DNA of 64,000 nt from Mesostigma viride (Eukaryota; Streptophyta; Mesostigmatophyceae; Mesostigmatales; Mesostigmataceae), in assembly GCA_009746045.1 (NCBI GenBank), contig RPFO01000644.1, forward strand, positions 315,501-379,500, in the 5' to 3' direction. Within the stretch, counting starts at the first letter, position 1, and each line of letters begins with the position of its first letter. This document shows positions 11,831 through 19,213 of this stretch, piece by piece. A program made the translations under genes and the position numbers. The notes under the pieces are model-generated. The model made no database searches, was not told the DNA's origin, and was given only the letters and a program-made list of their open reading frames with translations.

Positions 11831-12627
11831 CAGATCTGAACATGTACTCAGATCTCGGACGAATGGGAACGCACGAAAAAAGTCAGGATGCGTAATTTTC
11901 CTCGTGACCGACGGTCCGTACAATCTCTGACTTTTTTCTGACGTTCAGGCGTTTTTTTTGGACAATCTTGGACAAAATAACCGAAGAATGGGTACGGCTG
12001 TGGACTTTTTATGACGACATCTCTTGTGTGGACCAATCTCGACACGTTTTCCGTCCGCTCAAGCCATTTCACCCGACAAAGAATGCCCACCCTCGGAAAT
12101 TATTTTTTTCCCAGGCCTCGATGTACGCTGTATACCATATCTGTCGTACGAATATTCGTTGTATACTGTACGGTGACACGTATAATTACTATAATATGAC
12201 CAGTGTAAGTGTGCTATACTCATAATTTATGGTATAAGTCTTTATTGTATATTACTCTAATATAATATAAGCATACTATCACTGCTGTACAGTGAGCATA
12301 TCGCACGGTAGGATACGTATGCTGGCATACTCCGACGGTTGGCTTGGGAAAAAAATAATTTCCGAGGGTGGGCATTCTTTGTCGGGTGAAATGGCTTGAG
12401 CGGACGGAAAACGTGTCGAGATTGGTCCACACAAGAGATGTCGTCATAAAAAGTCCACAGCCGTACCCATTCTTCGGTTATTTTGTCCAAGATTGTCCAA
12501 AAAAAACGCCTGAACGTCAGAAAAAAGTCAGAGATTGTACGGACCGTCGGTCACGAGGAAAATTACGCATCCTGACTTTTTTCGTGCGTTCCCATTCGTC
12601 CGAGATCTGAGTATATGTTCAGATCTG
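11831..12627. repeat. 283-bp inverted repeat with AT-rich 231-bp spacer (foldback)
   Basis: The left arm (11831-12113) and right arm (12345-12627) are reverse complements with only isolated differences seen. Each outer end begins CAGATCTGAACAT. The spacer is AT-rich and non-coding. Short frames in the arms are mirror images of each other and not genes. To the right, AGATCTGCCTCGTCA-like units repeat (about 12,650-12,720). It may be a foldback transposon/MITE or a trace of a viral genome end; the sequence does not decide. Confidence 0.85.
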
Positions 12628-12941
12628 CGATGTTTGATTTCTGACGCAGGAGGGATCTGCCTTGTCACCAGATCTGCCTCGTCACGAGATCTCCAGGTCG
12701 CCAGATCTGCCTCGTCATCGCCGAAAATGTGTCAGACAGTGGGAAACTTCTACACAAAATTCGTGTCTAAAGAAAGGGACCAACGTGGGAAATTGTCACT
12801 CACTCCTCTCCATCCCTCCGTTTTTACCCACCATCATTCCGTCTCTCTCGACCCCCGTGCAGACATGGCCAACGAAATTTGCACGACCAACCCCACCTGC
12901 ATCCCTACCATGCCCCCAAAAAACATGGATGCCAGGGAGTC

Positions 12942-13451
12942 CTATATAGAGTCTCGCAGAATGAACAAGTATTTTGGTGGCAACAACAAGAGGATGGAAT
13001 GGCGGGAACATGGTGGCCTCCTCTCATTAAGTATCAATAGCGAGTCCTTCAACTCTTGCTCCCTCTCTCTCGCCATACTCTCTGCTTCTAACCTCCTAAC
13101 TCTCTCAATTGCTGCTTCCATTTCTGCCGATAGTCCCAATGGCATACTTTCAAGCAATGCTACAACTTCCCTCGCTCTCCATCGCTCCAATATCTCTCCA
13201 TCGTCTTGCTCCATCGGGGGTGTGGGCATGCGGGCGAGCATGTCGAGAACCGCCGCTTCGTCATCTACGTCATCCGCGCGCATCCTGTGTCTGGTCCTGC
13301 CGCGACGAGTGCGGGGGCGAATCGAAGCCACTCGGTGCTGTCGGATGTGGCCGGCGTGTTGCGCGCACGTGTTGGAACGCGAGTCGCTGCACATCCTGCT
13401 GCATCTGTTTCCCTTGGCCGTGCTCGACGAACACTTTTTCCTCGCAACCAT
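12942..13451 (-). CDS. Cys3His-module protein with MLARMP-type repeat
   Basis: 169 residues. The N-terminus carries C7-x9-C17-x11-C29-x2-H32, a compact putative zinc-binding module that recurs in neighbouring genes and resembles the short DUF5763-type motif (name from memory). Downstream is an acidic, helical segment with LDMLARMPTPP, related to the repeated LARLPNPP units in the next gene, followed by a Glu/Arg-rich helix. The ATG at 13451 opens directly into the module, which supports this start. Function unknown. Confidence 0.65.
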   Translation of the reverse strand: MVARKKCSSSTAKGNRCSRMCSDSRSNTCAQHAGHIRQHRVASIRPRTRRGRTRHRMRADDVDDEAAVLDMLARMPTPPMEQDDGEILERWRAREVVALLESMPLGLSAEMEAAIERVRRLEAESMAREREQELKDSLLILNERRPPCSRHSILLLLPPKYLFILRDSI

Positions 13452-13558
13452 GCTTGTTGCTTGTTATAACAACAAACTTAAATTTTTTTAATAGCACCAG
13501 GCAGCTAGGATGTAGACCCTGCCTCCTTCTCGGACACCGGATTATGCGCCATGTGAGT

Positions 13559-14383
13559 TCAAAGGGAGGCTCGATAGCGTGGGCTACGAAATCGTCGTCG
13601 GACCTTATCCATATATCCGGGTCCGAAAAAATCTTCAAGTAGCCTTACTGTCCTGTTATCGCGCCTGACTGCAGGCGGAGGGTTCGGCAAGCGGGCCAGC
13701 ATCGCAAGCACCTCCCTCTCGTGCGCCTTATCTCTCATCGCTATCTCCGCCTGTGTCGGAGGGTTAGGCAAGCGGGCCAGCATCGCAAGCACCTCCCTCT
13801 CGTGCGCCTTATCTCTCATTGCTATCTCCGCCTGTGTCGGAGGATTCGGCAAGCCGGCCAGCATCGCGATCGTCTTCTTCACTCGCGCTCTCTCTCTCTT
13901 GTCTCTCTCCGCCTGCGTTGGAGGATTTGGCAAGCGAGCCAGCATCGCGAGCATATTCTTCACTCGCGCTCTCTCGATTTTCTCCTTATCAATCCTCGTG
14001 GGAGGGTTAGGCACGCGGGCGAGCCTTTTGAGGAACGCCTCATTGCTTGCCAATTGTCTAGGCGAGATCCTCGTAACGAAACCATTTGGAGGTTTGGGAG
14101 CTTTGGCAATCATGGCCAGTGCCTCTCGTTCTCGGACCCTCTCTTCGTCAGAATCCCCGGAGTCTGATCCGTACGCCACCTTTGGCCTGGTCATTAGCAT
14201 GTCGCCTACCCCCCGAAGCCCCTCCTGCGCCGTCCTGTGCCTCCTCCCGCCCCTTCTGACCGCGCGACGGTAACGGGGGCGAGTCGAAGCCATGAGGTGT
14301 TGGGAACACGTGGTCGCCCAGTGAGTGCGCGGTCGTTTGCACGCGGACCCTCTCTCCGTCACAGCAGAACACTTCCTCGACAT
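13559..14383 (-). CDS. Cys3His-module protein with tandem LARLPNPP repeats
   Basis: 274 residues from the ATG that immediately precedes the module C5-x9-C15-x10-C26-x2-H29; a longer frame upstream has no such support. The middle and C-terminus contain about five repeats of roughly 27 residues with core LARLPNPPTQAE and a charged linker (MRDKAHEREV). The two nearest units are almost identical at DNA level, pointing to recent tandem expansion. Upstream is an AT-rich GAATATATATTC stretch that could be its promoter. Paralogous to the gene just to its left; probably viral, function unknown. Confidence 0.65.
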   Translation of the reverse strand: MSRKCSAVTERGSACKRPRTHWATTCSQHLMASTRPRYRRAVRRGGRRHRTAQEGLRGVGDMLMTRPKVAYGSDSGDSDEERVREREALAMIAKAPKPPNGFVTRISPRQLASNEAFLKRLARVPNPPTRIDKEKIERARVKNMLAMLARLPNPPTQAERDKRERARVKKTIAMLAGLPNPPTQAEIAMRDKAHEREVLAMLARLPNPPTQAEIAMRDKAHEREVLAMLARLPNPPPAVRRDNRTVRLLEDFFGPGYMDKVRRRFRSPRYRASL

Positions 14384-14502
14384 TGTCGGTAGCTGATGTA
14401 ACGAGAGAATATATATTCGCGTAGGAGAGGAAAAACAAAATAGGCGCAGGGGTGCGTATAAACGGGCCATAATCATTTCTCACCCAATATCACGAGCATA
14501 CC

Positions 14503-14745
14503 ATGTCCTCCCGTTCGCCCATCGTCATAAAGGACGAAATGGACACGGAGCCGCGGCGACCGACCCTGAGTGGTGCACCTGGTGCGGGATGGTGCGAGGT
14601 CGCGGCACTTCCGCAACCCAAACTGGACGTCGACCGCAAGACGCTGGCGAGGCTCGTGTGCGAGTTCGTGGGGACCTGTCTGGCCCCCTCCTCCCACATG
14701 GCGGGGCTTAATGAGAGCATGGAATGGCGGGAGAGGCCGTCTTAA
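14503..14745 (+). CDS. Small protein of unknown function
   Basis: 80 residues starting MSSRSPIVIKDEMDTEP, divergent from the LARLPNPP gene with about 120 bp between the starts. The C-terminus runs into the dispersed repeat that starts at 14,740, which supplies the stop codon, so the natural 3' end may be lost. No domain recognised. Confidence 0.4.
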   Translation: MSSRSPIVIKDEMDTEPRRPTLSGAPGAGWCEVAALPQPKLDVDRKTLARLVCEFVGTCLAPSSHMAGLNESMEWRERPS

Positions 14746-14900
14746 ATTTGTTCGGTGGTCGAGCGGGGTTTGAGAGGGGGTGAGTTTGGATAGTCTTCTC
14801 TTTTTTTTCCTGGTGACGGATGGACGGGCCGGTGTTGGCGGGGGGTTTGTTGGATAGTCTTCTCTTTTTTGGTCGGTAGAAGGCTATCCAAAGCGGGGCC
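14740..14900. repeat. Second copy of the dispersed border repeat
   Basis: TCTTAAATTTGTTCGGTGG and GTTTGGATAGTCTTCTC match 10,639-10,710. AGAAGGCTATCC follows near 14,877. Spacing and order of the elements are the same as in the first copy. Confidence 0.75.
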
Positions 14901-14978
14901 GTGTTGAGAGCGTTCGAGCGGTGCTGTGCGCGCGCGTTTTAAAATTATGTGCGCTTTTTTGTATACGTGTTTCGCGCG

Positions 14979-15821
14979 ATGGCGGTATCGTCCGATCGTT
15001 GCGGTGCGTTGACGGGCAAGGGCGGCCGGTGCGGGTGGCAGACGTGGGGCGGCAGGAGCGCGTGCCCGCACCACGGGGGCGGGAGGAGGGGGCGGGGGCG
15101 GGGCGCGCCTAGGCGCGGGGGGCACAGGGTGGGGGCAAGGGGCGTCTGGCCGCGTGATCTGGCCAGGGCGGTGCAGAGGGTGCTCATGGCCGGTTTCCGC
15201 CCGGGAGAGGCGAACGATGCTAATCTGGCTAGGGTTAGGAAGGAGGAAGCCTTCCAAAGAGCGGTTCGTGACGCCCGTGACGCGGCAGGCGCAGCGGACG
15301 AGGCGGAGAGGCGTGCAGCAGCCCGGGGCCGCGCCGCGCCCTACTCCGCGAACCCCGAACAAACCCGTGCCATTGCAGCCAAGTTGGGCGCCGAGGCGGC
15401 CCTTCTCAGAGCGCACGCCACTACCCTCGCTAATGCCCTGGGTGCTGCTGCGGACCCCTCAACACATGCCAAGTTATTCGCTATGGCTGCCGCGAGGGAT
15501 GAGGAGGCGGAGGAGGCCGCCGCCGCCGCGGCCCTCGAGGCCGCCTTAGAGGCCGCCCCCGCGCTCACCCACGAAGAGCGACTGGAGGCCGCCGAGGAGG
15601 CCGAGAGGCAGGCCTACCGGCTCGAGAGCGACGACGAGGACGACTACGTCCAGCACAGGGGGTACACGCGGGTGTTCACGCCGATATACACGCGGACGGA
15701 GACGCCGATGTACACGGGGGGGCGCGGGCATCCTGTCCGCTCGGGGGTGACTAGGCCTAGGAAGAGGAGCACTCCATCAGCCGGGGGGGCGCGTGCACGG
15801 GTAAATAAACACCGCGTCTAG
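14979..15821 (+). CDS. Cys3His-module protein, Ala/Glu-rich
   Basis: 280 residues from the ATG placed directly before the module C8-x9-C18-x10-C29-x2-H32. An upstream in-frame ATG (14949) would add only a short hydrophobic leader. A Gly/Arg-rich linker follows, then a long Ala/Glu/Arg helix region (about residues 70-220) and a C-terminus rich in Tyr and Thr. GC-rich throughout, like its neighbours. It ends 6 bp before the nuclease-like gene and is probably co-oriented with it. Function unknown; the shared module suggests nucleic-acid or protein binding through zinc. Confidence 0.6.
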   Translation: MAVSSDRCGALTGKGGRCGWQTWGGRSACPHHGGGRRGRGRGAPRRGGHRVGARGVWPRDLARAVQRVLMAGFRPGEANDANLARVRKEEAFQRAVRDARDAAGAADEAERRAAARGRAAPYSANPEQTRAIAAKLGAEAALLRAHATTLANALGAAADPSTHAKLFAMAAARDEEAEEAAAAAALEAALEAAPALTHEERLEAAEEAERQAYRLESDDEDDYVQHRGYTRVFTPIYTRTETPMYTGGRGHPVRSGVTRPRKRSTPSAGGARARVNKHRV

Positions 15822-15827
15822 TGGTAA

Positions 15828-16394
15828 ATGTCTCTGCCCGTGAAAGAAAAGGACGTCCAGGCGGCCTACAGCGCGAGGACGGGGGGCAGGCGCGAGGTGG
15901 TTTGTCAGGGGGGGAAGATCGACATCCTGGACGACGAGAGGGGCAGGATCGTCGAGGTGAAGGAATGGGGCAACTGGATGTACGGCGTGGGGCAGCTCAT
16001 ATCGTACGGGAAGGAATACCCCGGCCACAGCAAGGAGCTGCACCTGTTCAGGTCCAGGTGGTCCGCGAACGTAACGCTCGACAAGCTGAAACACATCCTG
16101 AGCGTGTGCAAGATCGCCGATATAGCCGTGACACTGCACGAGAGCGTGGGGCTGTCGCTGCCGACCCCCCCCCTCCCCTGTGGAGACGCCTCCTGTGTCT
16201 CTCCGCCAAGGTCGCGCCCGACTAGTGGCGGATGCCAGCATTACACCGCCGAGTCGAGTGCCGTGCGCATTTGCGCTTCCTGCCCGTCACCGGGTGCGTG
16301 CACCACCGGCGGGTCCTCGCGTTCCAGACGTTGCAATGACGCCGGTGGACGCAGTGCTGGTTGGTGCACCCGTGCCCCGTGCACGCCCTCATGA
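15828..16394 (+). CDS. PD-(D/E)XK-like nuclease-fold protein
   Basis: The first 110 residues contain a pattern G-x-IDIL ... IVEVK-x(4)-W-x-YGVGQLISYG followed by ELHLF. The D (of IDIL), E and K (of VEVK) with a following helix are what PD-(D/E)XK nuclease-fold proteins show. Similar stand-alone or fused domains occur in giant viruses and may cut or bind DNA. After a run of nine C (16165-16173) the reading frame continues into low-quality sequence overlapping the convergent gene; a one-base shift in that run would instead end the protein at 16225, right at the neighbour's end. I think the shorter form is real. Start follows the preceding stop by 6 bp. Confidence 0.55.
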   Translation: MSLPVKEKDVQAAYSARTGGRREVVCQGGKIDILDDERGRIVEVKEWGNWMYGVGQLISYGKEYPGHSKELHLFRSRWSANVTLDKLKHILSVCKIADIAVTLHESVGLSLPTPPLPCGDASCVSPPRSRPTSGGCQHYTAESSAVRICASCPSPGACTTGGSSRSRRCNDAGGRSAGWCTRAPCTPS

Positions 16395-17168
16395 TCTTGT
16401 CCGGGGTGGACTCCATCCAGACGGCGAGAGCGTCTTCGTCGTCCTCCACCTCCATGCCGAAAGTCTTGTAGTGTTCACGAGATTCGTTTCTTTGGATTTC
16501 ACCGCCCTTCTCCCGCAGCATGTCCTTCAAAGTCTGAGTGTCGTCGACGCCTTTAATTTCTTTGTCAAACTCGTGCGATGTTTCCGGGTGCTTGTCGATG
16601 AGCGCCCAAATATCGTCATATGAAAAATCTCTAGGGTTGGGTGGTACATACTTAGGAGCAGCTCTCCTCCCCACATGTCCTTCCGCGGATAAGTACACCC
16701 TACCGTTTACCGGGTCTTGCAACACTCTCCGATTCGCGTCGACGCCTCTCCAAAAATCTCTTTGCCTATGCCCTTCATCCCTGCCTTCTCCTCTTCCAGA
16801 GCAAGATCTGACATCTTGTTGCTCGGGGCAGTGTTTACATTAAACCAGGCGTAATACAAACCTCCGTTTCTTTTTTTCACTTCCAGTAATGCCAACTCAC
16901 CGCTGTTTTTACGGAGCTCCGTCTTCGGATAATTATCGGGGTAATTTACCACCACGTTCCTCGTTGTTTTCCCCGGTTTTGAGGCGTAGGTAATATCGAT
17001 TGGATAGTTGCTACCGTCCACCACTATGTTCCGTCCGGTGCTGTGGACTTCGGTGGGACTTTGCTGTACGTATTTACCAGGATTCTTCAGCCAATCACTT
17101 GTGTTGAGCCAATGGCCTCTCATCCCGTGCCCGTTTTTGTGACCGGTCGATTTCCTCACGCGCCCCAT
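16222..17168 (-). pseudogene. Paralogue A of a tandem triplet, one-base frameshift
   Basis: Reads MGRVRKSTGHKNGHGMRG at the start, then a shared body (STGRNIVVDG.NYPID.TY, VVVNYPDNYP, GLYYA..NVNTA, KGIGKEIF). The frame breaks at A5 (16752-16756); the other two copies have one more base there, encoding FWRGVDAN. The second frame completes the protein to a C-terminal Cys-rich end with spacing C-x10-C-x10-C-x2-H, the same module seen at the N-termini of nearby proteins. The start is chosen by alignment with paralogues B and C. Function unknown. Confidence 0.7.
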
Positions 17169-17212
17169 AATACTCATAGCGCATATAAAAAATCCTCACG
17201 CCGAATAGCCTC
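17169..17212 (-). promoter_or_regulatory. Conserved intergenic promoter-like block upstream of paralogue A
   Basis: GCGCATATAAAAAATCC followed by CACGCCGAATAG. Almost the same string (GCGCATAAAAAAACG...CACGCCGAATA) lies upstream of paralogue B. An A/T core just before the ATG fits a viral promoter; not proven. Confidence 0.45.
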
Positions 17213-18192
17213 CTATCGACGCCGACGGACGCCAGCATTACACTGCTGCGTCGAGTGCCGCGCGCATCTGCGCCCCCTGCCCGTCACCGGGTGCGCGCAC
17301 CACCGGCGGCTCCTGGCGTTCCAGACGTTGCAATGCCGGCGGTGGACGCAGTGCTGGTTGGTGCACCCGTGGCCCGTGCACGCCCTCATGATCTTGTCCG
17401 GGGTGGAGGCCATATCGACGGCGAGAGCGTCGGAGTCGTCCTCCACCTCCATGCCGAGCGTCTTGTAGTAGTTCACGAGATTCAAGTTTCTTTGGATATC
17501 ACCGCCCCTATACCGCAGCATTTTCTTCAAGAATTTAGAGTCGTCGATCAAGCCGCGTTTTGCGGCTATTCCAAGTTGTTTGTCAAAATCGATCGCTGTT
17601 TCCGGGTGCTTTTCGATGAGCGTCCAAATATCGTCGTATGAAAAATCTTCAGGATTGGGTGGTTTATAAGGAACTCTTCTCCCCCCCACATGTCCTTGCG
17701 CGGATAAGTACACGCGCCCGTGGACGGGGTCGTCCAGCAGCTTCCTGTTCGCGTCGACGCCTCTCCAAAACATCTCTTTGCCTATGCCCTTCATCCCTGC
17801 CTTCTCCCCTTCCAGAGCCACATCTGACGCACTGTTGTTCGGGGCAGTGTTTACATTAAAAAAGCGTAATACAAAGCATTGGGGTCTGTTTTTTTTTTCA
17901 CTTGCAGATATGCAAGTTCCTCGTTGTGTTCCTTGAGGTCCGTATCAGGATAATTATCGGGGAAATTTACCACCACGTCCCTCGATTTTTTCCCCGGTTT
18001 TCCCCGGGGCCTGTAGGTAAAATCGAGTGGATAGCTTTGACCGTCCAGCACTATGTTCCGTCCGGTGCTGTGGAATTCTTCTACAATGGACTGTTCGTCT
18101 TTCTCCCCTTTCCAGTTTTTGTCTGTGTTCACAAATCGGCCCCTCATCCTGTGCCCGTTTTTGTGACCGGTCGATTTCCTCACGCACCCCAT
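17213..18192 (-). pseudogene. Paralogue B of the tandem triplet, one-base frameshift
   Basis: Begins MGCVRKSTGHKNGHRMRG and carries the same body as A and C. The frame breaks at A6 (17858-17863), where one more base would restore FFNVNTA. The remaining frame carries FWRGVDANRKLLDDPVHGRV, SYDDIW.LIEKHPET and YYKTLGMEVEDD, and ends in the module NVWNAR-x3-WC-x10-C-x2-H. Two Cys/His-rich clusters lie side by side: TGHGCTNQHCVHRRHC and the C-x10-C-x10-C-x2-H module. Confidence 0.7.
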
Positions 18193-18240
18193 AATACTAA
18201 TTAGCGCATAAAAAAACGCACGCCGAATATCCCCCTATTG
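18193..18240 (-). promoter_or_regulatory. Conserved intergenic block upstream of paralogue B
   Basis: AGCGCATAAAAAAACGCACG then CCGAATATCC, matching the block upstream of paralogue A in order and spacing. Confidence 0.45.
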
Positions 18241-19155
18241 TCATTTACGGACGCGAGCCTTACACTGCTGTGTCGAGTGCCGTGCGCATCGGCGTCTCCT
18301 GCCCGTCACCGGGTTGGTGCACCACCTGCGGCCCCTGGCGTTCCAGACGTTGCAATGCCGGCGGTGGACGCAGTGCTGGTTGGTGCACCCGTGGCCCGTG
18401 CACGCCCTCATGATCCTGTCCGGGGTGGAGGCCATATTGACCCAGGTCCCATCACGGTCATCCTCGACCTCCATGCCGAGCGTCTTGTAGTAGTCCACGA
18501 GCTTCATGTTGTTTTGGATTTCGCCGCCCCTCTCCCACATCAAGGTGTAGGGGTCGCTGCCGGGGGGTAATTGTTCCATTTCTTCCTCCAGCATGCGCGC
18601 CGTGGCGGGGTACTTTTCGATGAGACTCCAGGGCTCGTCGTTCGTGGCGTTGTCGGGGTCGGGTGATACGTATTTCGCTTTTCTCCCCCCCGTGCTCGCG
18701 ACCGCGGACAGCGACACCCTCCCGTGGATGGGGTCCTCCATGTGTCTCTTGTTGGCGTCGACGCCTCTCCAGAAGATTTCTTTGCCGAGACCGCTCATCG
18801 CGTCCTTTTCTCCCTGGCTCGCGTGATCCGACCTCCAGTTGCTATTGGCCGTGTTCACTTTAAACAGAGCGTAATACAACCCGTTGTCTTGGTTATTTAC
18901 CACCAGGGATCCCAGATTGTCGGCGTAATCCCGGAGAGCGGTGTGCGGGTAGTTAACTGGGTAATTGACCACCACGTCCCTTGAAGGCAAGCCATCGACC
19001 ACCCGCGGCCTGTACGTAAAATCCAGGGGGTAATTGCGTCCGTCGAGCACTATGGACCGCCCCGTGCCGTGTTTCTCGTGCTCGTTGTCGGGCCTCCCCC
19101 GTTTGGACCGGGTTATGGCCCTCATGTCGTGCCCGACTTTTTTTGCGCGCCCCAT
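18241..19155 (-). CDS. Paralogue C of the tandem triplet, intact
   Basis: 304 residues, the only copy of the three with an unbroken frame, so it defines the family. N-terminal basic region (MGRAKKVGHDMR), then a beta-rich middle with GRSIVLDGRNYPLDFTY and VVVNYPVNYP, then FWRGVDANKRHMEDPIHGRV, YYKTLGMEVEDD, and finally TGHGCTNQHCVHRRHC plus C-x10-C-x10-C-x2-H ending about 10 residues before the stop. The family is probably a viral lineage-specific expansion. It is divergent from the fibre gene, sharing a 58-bp intergenic region. Confidence 0.65.
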   Translation of the reverse strand: MGRAKKVGHDMRAITRSKRGRPDNEHEKHGTGRSIVLDGRNYPLDFTYRPRVVDGLPSRDVVVNYPVNYPHTALRDYADNLGSLVVNNQDNGLYYALFKVNTANSNWRSDHASQGEKDAMSGLGKEIFWRGVDANKRHMEDPIHGRVSLSAVASTGGRKAKYVSPDPDNATNDEPWSLIEKYPATARMLEEEMEQLPPGSDPYTLMWERGGEIQNNMKLVDYYKTLGMEVEDDRDGTWVNMASTPDRIMRACTGHGCTNQHCVHRRHCNVWNARGRRWCTNPVTGRRRRCARHSTQQCKARVRK

Positions 19156-19213
19156 AGTACTCCTTATTACTGACGCATTTTTTTATCTTATGCTACCGGT
19201 ATAGAACTTTACC
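19156..19213. promoter_or_regulatory. Shared promoter region between divergent genes
   Basis: 58 bp, AT-rich on the left (TTATTACTGACGCATTTTTTTATCTTATG), the only non-coding DNA between the starts of paralogue C and the fibre-like gene, so it must hold both promoters. Confidence 0.5.

Noticed and set aside
11848..12610. Mirror-image small proteins in the foldback arms
   Set aside because: They are the same frame read in two inverted copies and cross the inverted repeat without a start context.
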